The position numbers were made by a program, and so were the translations under genes. Positions 34,915 to 43,103 of a stretch of 43,343 nucleotides of DNA are shown one piece after another. A model generated the notes under the pieces. It ran no database searches. It was given only the letters and a program-made list of their open reading frames with translations, and had not been told where the DNA came from. The DNA lies in NCBI GenBank assembly GCA_050299555.1, contig JBNKWA010000085.1:1-43343 (forward strand). The letters run 5' to 3'. This DNA is from JBNKWA01 sp050299555 (GTDB lineage Bacteria; Pseudomonadota; Alphaproteobacteria; Rhodobacterales; Rhodobacteraceae). Each line of letters begins with the position of its first letter. Within the stretch, counting starts at the first letter, position 1.

Positions 34915-35822
34915 CCATTTCTGCGGCGGTGATTGGCCTTGGCTCGATGGGCTTCGGCATGGCGCAATCCCTTGTGCGCGGCGGCGTTGCAACCCATGGA
35001 TTCGACATCGATTCGCGACAGGAGGCCAGGTTTCGCGACGAAGGAGGTGCACCGGGAGCGCTCCAGGACGTCGCTCATGGCCTGGACGCGGTCGTGGTGG
35101 TGGTCCTGAACGCGTCGCAAACCGAACAGGTCCTGTTTGGCGAGAACGGCATCGTCCGCCGGCTTCGCAAAGGGGCGGTCATACTGGCTTGCGCAACCGT
35201 GCCTCCGGCTTTCGCGAAAGACATGGAAGCGCGTTGCATGCAGTCCGGGGTTCACTACCTGGACGCGCCGATTTCCGGTGGATCGGCGAAGGCGGCGGCA
35301 GGGCAGCTCTCGATCATGGCCTCAGGAAGCCCCGAAGCCTTTTCAGCCGCGCGGCCAATCCTCGACGCCGTCGCCAGCACCGTTTTCGAGCTCGGACCCA
35401 AGGCCGGCGCCGGCTCGGCCATGAAGGCGGTCAATCAGCTTCTGGCCGGGGTCCACATTGCTGCCATGGCCGAAGCGCTGACATTCGGCATCACCCAGGG
35501 CATCTCGCCCGAGACATTTCTTGATGTCATTCCGCAATGCGCGGGCACCTCCTGGATGCTGGAGAACCGCGCGCCGCACATTGCCGCGGGCGACTACACG
35601 CCGCGCTCGGCCGTCGACATCTGGCCCAAGGATCTGGGGATTGTGCTTGATATCGCCCGAGAGGCCGCCTTCAAGGCGCCGATCACCGCTGCTGCGCTGG
35701 AACAATTTCGCGCTGCTTCCGCGATGGGGCTGGGCCGGGAAGACGATGCCGCCGTCGCCAAGGTTTATGCCAACGCCGCAGGCATCAGTTTGCCCAAGGG
35801 CAAATCGGAGCAGCAATCATGA
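34911..35822 (+). CDS. ltnD: L-threonate dehydrogenase (3-hydroxyisobutyrate dehydrogenase family)
   Basis: A 303-aa NAD-dependent enzyme. It has the N-terminal dinucleotide motif AVIGLGSMGFGMAQSL, the substrate-binding DAPISGGSAKAAAG loop, the catalytic Lys in MKAVNQLLAGVH and the WPKDLG segment. The family includes several beta-hydroxyacid dehydrogenases; the following otnK, otnC and otnI genes identify this one as LtnD, which oxidises L-threonate to 2-oxo-tetronate. It starts the four-enzyme operon and runs directly into a small ORF that overlaps its stop codon. Confidence 0.9.
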   Translation: MTISAAVIGLGSMGFGMAQSLVRGGVATHGFDIDSRQEARFRDEGGAPGALQDVAHGLDAVVVVVLNASQTEQVLFGENGIVRRLRKGAVILACATVPPAFAKDMEARCMQSGVHYLDAPISGGSAKAAAGQLSIMASGSPEAFSAARPILDAVASTVFELGPKAGAGSAMKAVNQLLAGVHIAAMAEALTFGITQGISPETFLDVIPQCAGTSWMLENRAPHIAAGDYTPRSAVDIWPKDLGIVLDIAREAAFKAPITAAALEQFRAASAMGLGREDDAAVAKVYANAAGISLPKGKSEQQS

Positions 35823-35965
35823 GACCGGCCGTCGCCCTGGCGGCTCGGGACTGCCGAAAGGACACAATGCCGGCGCGGCCGGCCGCGCACCGCAAGCTTT
35901 TGCTCCGGGCAAGCGCAACGGCCTTGTCTGTCCTGGCCCCTGGCATGGCGAGGTCCGGGACATGA
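35819..35965 (+). CDS. Possible 48-aa ORF filling the ltnD-otnK gap
   Basis: This frame begins at an ATG overlapping the ltnD stop (ATGA) and ends at a TGA overlapping the otnK start (ATGA), thus exactly bridging the gap. The peptide (MRPAVALAARDCRKDTMPA onward) is basic, with a modest hydrophobic stretch near LLLRASATALSVLAPG, and has no recognisable domain. It may be a coupling ORF, the remains of a gene, or chance in GC-rich DNA. Confidence 0.35.
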   Translation: MRPAVALAARDCRKDTMPARPAAHRKLLLRASATALSVLAPGMARSGT

Positions 35966-37233
35966 CAGCGGTGCTCGGATGCATTGCCGACGACTTCACC
36001 GGCGCCACCGATCTTGCCGGGCTTCTGGCCCGTTCCGGGGCACCGGTGTCGCTCAGGATCGGCGTGCCAAGCGAACCTGCCAGCAATGCAGTTGCGTTCG
36101 AGGTGATTGCACTCAAGATACGTACGGCGCCGGCCGAAATGGCGGTCAGCCAGGCCCGTGAAGCGTTGGCTTGGCTGAAAAACGCCGGAGCGACCCGGTT
36201 CTTCTGGAAATATTGTTCGACCTTCGATTCCACCCCAAGTGGAAACATCGGCCCGGTGGCCGAAGCGCTCATGGCCGACCTTGGCGTGAGCCAAACCATC
36301 TATTGCCCCGCATTTCCGGAAAACGGCCGCACAGTCTTCATGGCCAATCTCTTCGTCGGGCGGCTTCCGTTGTCAGAAAGCCCGATGAAGGACCATCCGC
36401 TGACCCCCATGCGCGACAGCAATCTGATGCGTCTGCTGGAACCCCAGGTCACGCTGCCGGTCGGGATGATCGATCACCCGACCGTCGCCAAGGGTGTCAC
36501 CGCACTGCGTGAATACCTGGCTGGCCTGCAAGGCGACGGGATCGCTCACGTCATCGTCGACGCCGTGTGTGACGCTGATCTCGAGGTCATCGCCCGGGCC
36601 TGTTTCGATCTGCCATTGATGACCGGGGGAAGCGCGGTCGCCGGATCGTTGCCCGACATCTATCGCCTTGGGGGCATGCTTTCCGCCGAGACCGAACCGT
36701 CGGCGCGTCCCCCGCTGCCGAATGGGTCGATCGTGCTTTCCGGCTCATGCTCGGCGATGACCCGCGCTCAGGTTGCCGCGTTCATCAAAAGGGGTGGCCC
36801 TGCGCTGCGCCTCGATCCCGTCCAGTTGGATCGCGAGGGCCCCGCATCTGCGCTTGCCTGGCTGGCGGCCCAGGAGCCCGGCGCAACTCCGATTGTCTAT
36901 GCCACGGCCGAGCCGGAAGAGGTACGCGCCGCTCAGGAAAGACTTGGCGCAGACAAGGCCGGCGATACCGTTGAACGCGCACTGGCGGCGATTGCCGTGG
37001 CCGCGCGGAACCAGGGCACCCGACGTTTCGTCATCGCCGGCGGAGAGACGTCAGGCGCGATTACTCAAGCGCTCGGCGTCGAGCGGCTTGATGTCGGCCC
37101 GGAAATCGCTCCCGGCGTGCCCTGGTGCTTTGCAGTCAGCGCCGGACAGCCGATTGCCATAACCCTCAAGTCGGGCAATTTTGGCGCCGAGGACTTTTTC
37201 TCGGACGCCTTGGCGAAACTGGAAACGACATGA
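35962..37233 (+). CDS. otnK: 3-oxo-tetronate kinase
   Basis: A 423-aa four-carbon acid sugar kinase (former DUF1537). The start TAVLGCIADDFTGATDLAGLLARSG carries the conserved DDFTGATD substrate motif. The C-terminal nucleotide-binding domain includes SGSCSAMTRAQ and VIAGGETSGAI. It phosphorylates 3-oxo-tetronate to its 4-phosphate. The frame is open further upstream, but homology begins at 35962, which also overlaps the small ORF by ATGA. The stop overlaps otnC by four bases. Confidence 0.92.
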   Translation: MTAVLGCIADDFTGATDLAGLLARSGAPVSLRIGVPSEPASNAVAFEVIALKIRTAPAEMAVSQAREALAWLKNAGATRFFWKYCSTFDSTPSGNIGPVAEALMADLGVSQTIYCPAFPENGRTVFMANLFVGRLPLSESPMKDHPLTPMRDSNLMRLLEPQVTLPVGMIDHPTVAKGVTALREYLAGLQGDGIAHVIVDAVCDADLEVIARACFDLPLMTGGSAVAGSLPDIYRLGGMLSAETEPSARPPLPNGSIVLSGSCSAMTRAQVAAFIKRGGPALRLDPVQLDREGPASALAWLAAQEPGATPIVYATAEPEEVRAAQERLGADKAGDTVERALAAIAVAARNQGTRRFVIAGGETSGAITQALGVERLDVGPEIAPGVPWCFAVSAGQPIAITLKSGNFGAEDFFSDALAKLETT

Positions 37234-37880
37234 GCGACGAGGCGAAGCTGCGCGAACGGATGTGCCGATTGGCCCGATCCATGTTCGATCGCGGCCTGAC
37301 TCACGGATCAACGGGCAATGTGTCCGCGCGCACGCCGGATGGCGGTCTGCTGGTTTCGCCAACCGGCACAAGTTTCGGTCGGCTCGACCCTGCCCGGCTC
37401 AGCCGGCTCGACGCACAAGGGCACCACATTGCGGGCGACAAGCCGACAAAGGAAATGCCGCTGCACAGCGCCTTTTACGCCACGCGCAGCACCGCCGGAG
37501 CGGTGGTGCATCTGCATGCGACGCATTCGGTGGCACTCTCCATGCTGCCGGATGCCGATCCGGACGACTTTCTGCCGCCGCTAACGCCCTACGCGATCAT
37601 GCAGCTGGGCCGCGTGAAGCTTCTGCCGTTCTTCATTCCGGGCGATCCGGCGATGGGAGAGGCGGTCAGAGGACTTGCCGGCAAGCGCAGCGCCGTGATG
37701 TTGGCCAATCATGGTCCCGTCGTCGCCGGCAAGGACGTCGAGGCGGCCTGCAATGCCATCGAGGAACTTGAAGCGACGGCGCGCCTCGCCCTGCTGACCC
37801 ATGGCATGCAACGTCAAATCCTGAGCGAGGAGCAGAGGCGCGCCGTGGTCACCAAGTTCGATGTCGAGTGGGACGCATGA
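37230..37880 (+). CDS. otnC: 3-oxo-tetronate 4-phosphate decarboxylase (class II aldolase fold)
   Basis: A 216-aa member of the class II aldolase/adducin family. Conserved parts are HGSTGNVSAR, the metal-binding HLHATH (two His) and ANHGPVVAGKD (third His). In this operon it decarboxylates 3-oxo-tetronate 4-phosphate, yielding dihydroxyacetone phosphate. Length is typical of OtnC. It overlaps the genes on both sides by four bases, so kinase, decarboxylase and isomerase should be made in step. Confidence 0.92.
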   Translation: MSDEAKLRERMCRLARSMFDRGLTHGSTGNVSARTPDGGLLVSPTGTSFGRLDPARLSRLDAQGHHIAGDKPTKEMPLHSAFYATRSTAGAVVHLHATHSVALSMLPDADPDDFLPPLTPYAIMQLGRVKLLPFFIPGDPAMGEAVRGLAGKRSAVMLANHGPVVAGKDVEAACNAIEELEATARLALLTHGMQRQILSEEQRRAVVTKFDVEWDA

Positions 37881-38647
37881 TGCGGTTTTCTGCCAATCTG
37901 GGGTTCCTGTGGGCCGATCGCCCCCTGCCTGACGCCATTCGCGCAGCCAGGCGGGCGGGGTTCGACGCTGTCGAATGCCACTGGCCCTACGATGTTCCCG
38001 TGCCGGCCGTGAAAGAGGCCCTGGAAGAAACCGGCATGCCGCTTCTGGGCCTGAACACGAGGCGCGGCAACACGGCCGTTGGCGAAAACGGATTGGCCGC
38101 GCTTCCGGGGCGCGAAGACGACGCGCGTGCCGCCATCGACGAGGCGATCGCCTATGCGCGTGCCAGTGGGGCCATGGCCGTGCACGTCATGGCAGGGTTT
38201 TCCGGTGGACCTCGCGCCGAAGCGGCGTTTTGCAGCAACCTGCGCTACGCCTGCGAGCGGGCGGCGGACCTGACCTTCCTGATCGAGCCGCTCAACCACT
38301 ATGATGCGCCGGGATATTTCCTTTCGACGTCAGCGCAGGCGGCCGGGATCATCCACCGGCTTGGTCTGCCGAACCTGAAGCTGATGTTCGACTGCTACCA
38401 CATCCAGATCATGGAGGGTGACATCAGTCGCCGCCTGAAGGCATTGCGTCCGCTGATCGGTCATATTCAGATCGCGTCGGTGCCTGACCGGCGCGCCCCC
38501 GATCATGGCGAGTTGAACTACCACCACGTCTTCCGGACGATCCTGGACCTTGACTGGCGGCAGCCCATCGGCGCGGAGTACATTGCCGCTGAGGGCACGG
38601 AGACGACCCTCGACTGGTTGCGCGCCGCCGCCAGCCTGAACCCATAG
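37877..38647 (+). CDS. otnI: 2-oxo-tetronate isomerase (hydroxypyruvate isomerase-like)
   Basis: A 256-aa TIM-barrel protein starting MMRFSANLGFLWADRPLPDAIRAARRAGFDAVECHWPYD; the second Met (37880) is an equally good start. Metal ligands and catalytic acids are expected in FLIEPLNHYDAPGYFL (Glu), the MFDCYHIQIMEGD segment (Asp, His) and the final GAEYIAAEG (Glu). It converts 2-oxo-tetronate made by LtnD to 3-oxo-tetronate for OtnK. Hydroxypyruvate isomerase Hyi is the nearest alternative, but the context favours OtnI. It is the last gene of the operon. Confidence 0.9.
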   Translation: MMRFSANLGFLWADRPLPDAIRAARRAGFDAVECHWPYDVPVPAVKEALEETGMPLLGLNTRRGNTAVGENGLAALPGREDDARAAIDEAIAYARASGAMAVHVMAGFSGGPRAEAAFCSNLRYACERAADLTFLIEPLNHYDAPGYFLSTSAQAAGIIHRLGLPNLKLMFDCYHIQIMEGDISRRLKALRPLIGHIQIASVPDRRAPDHGELNYHHVFRTILDLDWRQPIGAEYIAAEGTETTLDWLRAAASLNP

Positions 38648-38671
38648 CCTGTGGCTCAGTGCCGGTCGATG

Positions 38672-38688
38672 CGGGTGCCTGACACCCG
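38672..38688. terminator. Hairpin between convergent otnI and gntR genes
   Basis: CGGGTG (38672-38677) pairs with CACCCG (38683-38688) over a CCTGA loop, in the 72-bp gap between two converging genes. No T-run, so a terminator role is plausible but not proven. Confidence 0.45.
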
Positions 38689-38719
38689 TCAGCACGCCCA
38701 CCCCCCGCAGCGTTCGGCC

Positions 38720-39505
38720 CTATTTCACCGGTAGCCCCGCCGCCAGCATCCGCTTCTGCGCGCTGCGTTCGCGGCGTTCCCGGTCCTCGGCCAGCCGCAC
38801 CGATCGTTCCACGAAGTCGAGGTGCCGGCGCGCCGCGGCATCGGCCTCGGCCGGATTGCCCGCCTCCACCGCCGCCGCGATCTCGCGGTGCTGGGCGAGG
38901 AGCTTCTCGCCGGTGCCGTCGATGGTGCGCAGATGGGCGCGGTTGTAGAACATGCCGCGCCGGGTCAACTCGTAGATCGAGGCCATCATGTGGATCAGCG
39001 TCACGTTGTGACTGCCGTTCACGATGGCGACGTGAAAGCCGATATCGGCCTCCGCCGCCGCCTCGCTGTCGCCTGCCGCCTGAGCCGCCTCCAGCATCTC
39101 CATCTGCGCCGTGATCGCCGCACGGTCAGCCGCGGTGGCGCGTTCCGCCGCAAGCCGCGCGGCGAAGGCCTCCTGTTCGCGCCGGTATTCGAGATAATCG
39201 AAGAAGGCGAGCCCGTGCCGCGCGTAGAGGTCGATCAGAGCGGGCGACATCGCCTGCCCCGAAAGCGCCGCGACGAATGTGCCCTCGCCGTGGCGGACAT
39301 GGATCAGCCCGTCCGCCTCGAGCCGCTTCAGCGCGTCGCGCACCTTCGGGCGCGATACGTCCACCCGCTCGGAAAGCTCGCGCTCCGAGGGCAGCCGGCT
39401 GCCCTCGCGCAAGACACCCTGGATGATCAGATCCTCGATCTGGTTGACCACAAGGTCCACGACCGACTCGTGCGGAATCCGGTCGAACAGCTTCTCTGCT
39501 TCCAT
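38720..39505 (-). CDS. GntR-family transcriptional regulator, FadR/FCD subgroup
   Basis: A 261-aa regulator. The N-terminal winged helix (about 10-75) has the GntR signature RLPSERELSERVDVSRPKVRDALKRLEADGLI. The C-terminal all-helical FCD domain (about 95-240) has the metal-binding pattern DIGFHVAIVNGSHN with later HREIAAAVEAGN and RRHLDFV histidines. FCD members sense small carboxylic acids. AGGTGA sits about seven bases before the ATG at 39505; the longer open frame upstream is not needed. It is divergent from the TRAP operon, whose promoter region carries TGGTAA repeats, and most likely represses that operon until a hydroxy acid is present. Confidence 0.88.
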   Translation of the reverse strand: MEAEKLFDRIPHESVVDLVVNQIEDLIIQGVLREGSRLPSERELSERVDVSRPKVRDALKRLEADGLIHVRHGEGTFVAALSGQAMSPALIDLYARHGLAFFDYLEYRREQEAFAARLAAERATAADRAAITAQMEMLEAAQAAGDSEAAAEADIGFHVAIVNGSHNVTLIHMMASIYELTRRGMFYNRAHLRTIDGTGEKLLAQHREIAAAVEAGNPAEADAAARRHLDFVERSVRLAEDRERRERSAQKRMLAAGLPVK

Positions 39506-39527
39506 GGCGCTCACCTCTCCCGGTTTA

Positions 39528-39546
39528 TGGTAATCTTGATTGACCA
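39528..39546. promoter_or_regulatory. Operator-like inverted repeat near the gntR start
   Basis: TGGT (39528-39531) and ACCA (39543-39546) flank an 11-bp core that keeps partial symmetry. TGGT...ACCA half-sites are usual for FadR-type regulators. It is 22 bases from the gntR start, fitting autoregulation. Confidence 0.5.
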
Positions 39547-39647
39547 CTGTGACAAGACAGCGCAGGGCGCCTTTCCCAACAAATCCTCGAATCCCCAGCA
39601 TTTCCTTCGGATGGGCCTCAAGGCGAGCTCGTCCATCCACCTGCAAG

Positions 39648-39691
39648 TGGTAAACAAAATTGTTGACTTGAGCAGTGGTAAATTTTATGCA
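39648..39691 (+). promoter_or_regulatory. Probable promoter and operators of the TRAP-dehydrogenase operon
   Basis: TTGACT (39663-39668) and TATGCA (39686-39691) are spaced 17 bases, a plausible -35/-10 pair. TGGTAAA half-sites begin at 39648 and 39676, the second lying between -35 and -10, and AACAA-AA-TTGTT (39653-39664) is a perfect inverted repeat that touches the -35 box. This would place the promoter under repression by the divergent GntR regulator. Confidence 0.55.
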
Positions 39692-39773
39692 CCTCTCCCA
39701 ACACGCATGGCGGCCATGCCGGATGCGAAGCGAAGCCCGGGTCGACCGGGGAAGGGCTGAACGGAGGAAAGCC

Positions 39774-40829
39774 ATGAAGAACACCGTCACATCGATCGTC
39801 ACCGCCACCGCGCTGGCGCTGACCGCGCAAGCGGGCCTCGCCGCCGACAAGCTGCTGTTGAAGACGCCCGTGGCGTTCTCGACCGCGCTGCCGAGCCTCG
39901 GCACGCCGATCCCGCGCGTCGCCGAAGAGCTCGACCTGATGTCGGGCGGCACGGTGAAGATGAAGGTCTACGAGCCCGACAAGCTGGTACCGGCCTTCGA
40001 GATCCTCGACGCGGTGTCGTCGGGCAAGATCAACTCGGGCTACACCACCGCCGGCTACTGGGCCGGCAAGATCCCGGCCGCGCCGCTGTTTTCCGCCGTG
40101 CCCTTCGGCCCCGAGGCGGGCGAGTACATGGCCTGGCTCTACTACGGCAACGGCCTGACGCTCTATCAGCGCATGTATGACGAGGCCGGCTACAACGTCC
40201 ACGTCGTCCCCTGCGCCATCATCGCGCCGGAAACCTCGGGCTGGTTCTCAAAGGAGATCAACGGGCCGGAGGACCTGAAGGGCCTGAAGATGCGTTTCTT
40301 CGGCCTTGGCGGCAAGGTGATGGAGAAGCTCGGCGTTGCCACCTCGCTGCTGCCCGGCGGCGAGATCTTCCCGGCGCTTGAGAAGGGCGCGATCGACGCC
40401 ACCGAGTTCTCGATGCCCGCGATCGACCAGCGGCTCGGCTTCTACAAGGTGGCGAAATACAACTACTTCCCCGGCTGGCACCAGCAGGCCACCGTATTCG
40501 AGCTCCTGATCAACAAGGACGCCTGGAACGGCGCCGACGAACAGCAGCAGGCGATCATCGAGGCGGCCTGCAAGGCGTCGATGACCGACAGCTTTGCCGA
40601 AGGCGAGGCGCTCCAGTTCACCGCCATGCAGGACAATGTCGAGAAATACGGCGTCGAGATCCGGCAGTGGTCGCCCGAGATGCTGCAACTCTTCCACGAC
40701 ACCTGGATTGAGGTCGCAGCCGAGGAAAGCGCCAACGACCCGTTCTTCGCCGAGGTCTACCAGGATCTGAACACCTTCCGCGAGAACTACAATCTCTGGA
40801 AGACCAACGCCTTCCTGCCGCGGATGTAG
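39774..40829 (+). CDS. dctP: TRAP transporter substrate-binding protein (DctP)
   Basis: A 351-aa periplasmic protein. Residues 1-24 are a signal sequence ending GLAA. The mature part has VAFSTALPSLGTPIPRVAEELDLMSGGTVKMKVYEPDKLVP, the usual start of DctP proteins, and later GPEDLKGLKMRFFGLGGKVMEKLGV, which includes the conserved Arg that binds the substrate carboxylate. It belongs to the TRAP subgroup for monocarboxylates or hydroxy acids, judged from the dehydrogenase gene in the same operon. The GGAGGAAAGCC ribosome site is strong. A hairpin follows the gene. Confidence 0.9.
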   Translation: MKNTVTSIVTATALALTAQAGLAADKLLLKTPVAFSTALPSLGTPIPRVAEELDLMSGGTVKMKVYEPDKLVPAFEILDAVSSGKINSGYTTAGYWAGKIPAAPLFSAVPFGPEAGEYMAWLYYGNGLTLYQRMYDEAGYNVHVVPCAIIAPETSGWFSKEINGPEDLKGLKMRFFGLGGKVMEKLGVATSLLPGGEIFPALEKGAIDATEFSMPAIDQRLGFYKVAKYNYFPGWHQQATVFELLINKDAWNGADEQQQAIIEAACKASMTDSFAEGEALQFTAMQDNVEKYGVEIRQWSPEMLQLFHDTWIEVAAEESANDPFFAEVYQDLNTFRENYNLWKTNAFLPRM

Positions 40830-40840
40830 ATCCGAGAACC

Positions 40841-40873
40841 GCGCGCCGCCCCGCCCCCACGTGGGCGGCGCGC
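40841..40873 (+). terminator. Strong hairpin between dctP and dctQM
   Basis: GCGCGCCGCCC (40841-40851) pairs perfectly with GGGCGGCGCGC (40863-40873), an 11-bp GC stem with an 11-base loop, without T-run. It is positioned 12 bases after the dctP stop codon and may lower permease expression relative to binding protein. Confidence 0.65.
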
Positions 40874-40985
40874 AACCACCAACGGCCGGTATGGCCGGAT
40901 CCAATGACAGGCACACCGGCCCCGGCATCCCGCGCCAGACGCGGCGCCGCCGCCGCGTGGGCGCCCCCCGGGAGGAGGAACGATC

Positions 40986-43052
40986 ATGGCCACGCAGAGC
41001 GAACCCGACCGCGATCTCGCCGGCACCTACGAGGCGATCACCGAACATCCCGAGCGGGACCGGCAGGCACTGGCCGTGGGCATCGACGGCTTCGTCAGGA
41101 CGGTCGGCCACCTGGTGATGATGGCCAACCTCGCGCTGATCGCCGCCATCGTCGCCCAGGTCTCCATGCGCTACGCCATGAACCTGAACTTTCCCAAGCT
41201 CGACGAGTTGCAATGGCACCTCTACGGGCTGGTCACCATGGTCGGCGTCTCCTACGCGCTGACCACCGACAGCCATGTGCGCGTCGACATCCTGCACATG
41301 CAGCTCTCGCGCCGGTCGCAGCGGATCATCGAGGTGCTCGGCATCCTCGTCCTGCTCGCGCCGTTCATCTGGCTGATGATCGACCAGGGCTTCGACTATT
41401 TCCACGAGAGCTGGCGCGTGGACGAACGCTCCTCCTCGCCGACCGGCCTGCCCTGGCGCTGGGCGTTCAAGGCGCTGATCCCGGCAAGCTTCGTGCTCCT
41501 CGGCCTTGCCGCCATGGCGCGCCTCCTGCACGACCTCCACGCCCTGTTCTTCGGCCCGGCTTCCGAGCGGGAGGGCCGCGGCCTCGGCGCCGTCGTCCTG
41601 ATGCTCATCCTCTTCGCCGCGGTGACAGCCGGCCTCGGCACGCTGGTCGAAAGCACCGAGGACCGGCTCGTCATCGCCATGTTCACCACCTTCATCGGGC
41701 TCCTGTTCACCGGTTTCCCCGTGGCCTGGACGCTGGCCGGGACCGGCATGCTCTTCGGCCTTCTCGGCTACCTCTTCGACAATGACATGATGGCATGGAC
41801 CGGGCTCGAGGACACGCTGACCGGTCTCGACTACCTGACGCTTGGGGCCATCGTGAACCGGGTCTACGCGGTGATGTCGAACGCGGTCCTCGTGGCCTTG
41901 CCGATGTTCATCTTCATGGGGCTGATGCTCGACGAATCCGGCGTCGCCGAACGGCTGATGACGGCGATGACGCGGCTCTTCGGCACCGTCCGGGGCGGCC
42001 TTGCGATCACCGTGACGCTGATCGGCATCGTGCTGGCGGCCTCGACCGGGATCGTCGGCGCCTCGGTGGTGCTGCTGGGGGTTCTGTCGCTGCCGGCGAT
42101 GGTCCAGCACAACTACTCCAAGACCCTGGCGACCGGCGTCGTCGCGGCCAGCGGAACGCTCGGCATCCTGATCCCGCCCTCGATCATGCTGGTGATCATG
42201 GCCGACCAGATGGCGCTCTCGGTGGGCGACCTCTTCATGGCCGCCGCGATCCCGGGGATGCTGCTCGGCGCGATCTACCTCGTCTACATCTTCGCGATCG
42301 CCCTGCTGAACCCAAAGGCCGCGCCCGCGCCCGAAGACGCGCGCCGCCCGGACTGGGCCGCGGTCAAGGACGTGATGGTCGCCGTGCTGCCGACGCTGGG
42401 CCTGATCCTCGCCGTCCTCGGCTCGATCTTCGCGGGCATCACAACGCCCACCGAGGCCTCCGGCATCGGCGCGATCGGCGCCACGCTGCTGGCGCTCGGT
42501 GCGCGGCGGCTGACCTTCGCCAAGACCTGGAACGTGCTCAAGGCCACCTTCAACACCACCGCCTACATCTTCGCGATCTTCCTCGGCGCCACCGCCTTCT
42601 CCTTCGTCCTGCGCGAACTGGGCGGCGACGAACTGATCGAGCGGATGGTGACCGGCGCGGGCTTCGGCCCGAACGGCACGGTGATCTTCATCCTCGGGAT
42701 CGTGTTCCTGCTCGGCTTCGTGCTCGACTGGATCGAGATCACGCTGATCGTCCTGCCGCTGATGCGGCCGATCGTGAACGGGCTTGGGCTCGACGTCCCC
42801 GGCTTCGGCAGCATCGACGAGCCGGCGCTGATCTGGTTCGTGATCCTGGTCGCGGTGACGCTGCAGACCTCGTTCCTCACGCCGCCGGTCGGCTTCTCGC
42901 TGTTCTATCTCAAGGGCGTGTGCCCCGCGGGCGTCGGGCTCTCACACATCTACCGCGGGATCGTGCCTTTCGTGCTCCTGCAACTCCTGGCGCTGGCGCT
43001 GGTCTTCCTCTTCCCGGCGCTCACCACCTGGCTGCCCTCGGCGGCGTTCTGA
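40986..43052 (+). CDS. dctQM: TRAP transporter fused small and large permease (DctQM)
   Basis: A 688-aa membrane protein joining both TRAP permease subunits. The DctQ part (about 1-195) has about four helices, with LDELQWHLYGLVTMVGVSYALTTDSHVRVDIL as landmark. The DctM part (about 205-688) has about a dozen helices, with the conserved GFPVAWTLAGTGMLFGLLG, AASGTLGILIPPSIMLVIMADQ, TTPTEASGIGAIGA and SFLTPPVGFSLFYLKG motifs. It imports its substrate by sodium symport together with DctP. The C-terminus is the intact counterpart of the relic at 231-445. It is followed 51 bases later by the dehydrogenase gene. Confidence 0.93.
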   Translation: MATQSEPDRDLAGTYEAITEHPERDRQALAVGIDGFVRTVGHLVMMANLALIAAIVAQVSMRYAMNLNFPKLDELQWHLYGLVTMVGVSYALTTDSHVRVDILHMQLSRRSQRIIEVLGILVLLAPFIWLMIDQGFDYFHESWRVDERSSSPTGLPWRWAFKALIPASFVLLGLAAMARLLHDLHALFFGPASEREGRGLGAVVLMLILFAAVTAGLGTLVESTEDRLVIAMFTTFIGLLFTGFPVAWTLAGTGMLFGLLGYLFDNDMMAWTGLEDTLTGLDYLTLGAIVNRVYAVMSNAVLVALPMFIFMGLMLDESGVAERLMTAMTRLFGTVRGGLAITVTLIGIVLAASTGIVGASVVLLGVLSLPAMVQHNYSKTLATGVVAASGTLGILIPPSIMLVIMADQMALSVGDLFMAAAIPGMLLGAIYLVYIFAIALLNPKAAPAPEDARRPDWAAVKDVMVAVLPTLGLILAVLGSIFAGITTPTEASGIGAIGATLLALGARRLTFAKTWNVLKATFNTTAYIFAIFLGATAFSFVLRELGGDELIERMVTGAGFGPNGTVIFILGIVFLLGFVLDWIEITLIVLPLMRPIVNGLGLDVPGFGSIDEPALIWFVILVAVTLQTSFLTPPVGFSLFYLKGVCPAGVGLSHIYRGIVPFVLLQLLALALVFLFPALTTWLPSAAF

Positions 43053-43103
43053 CAGACGCCGGGGCGGCCCCACAGCCCCGGCCCGTACAAAGGAGAGACC
43101 GAC

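Noticed and set aside
40248..42110. A 620-codon open frame on the minus strand
   Set aside because: It is antisense to dctP and dctQM and very rich in His, Glu, Asp and Arg, as expected of a shadow of membrane-protein codons.
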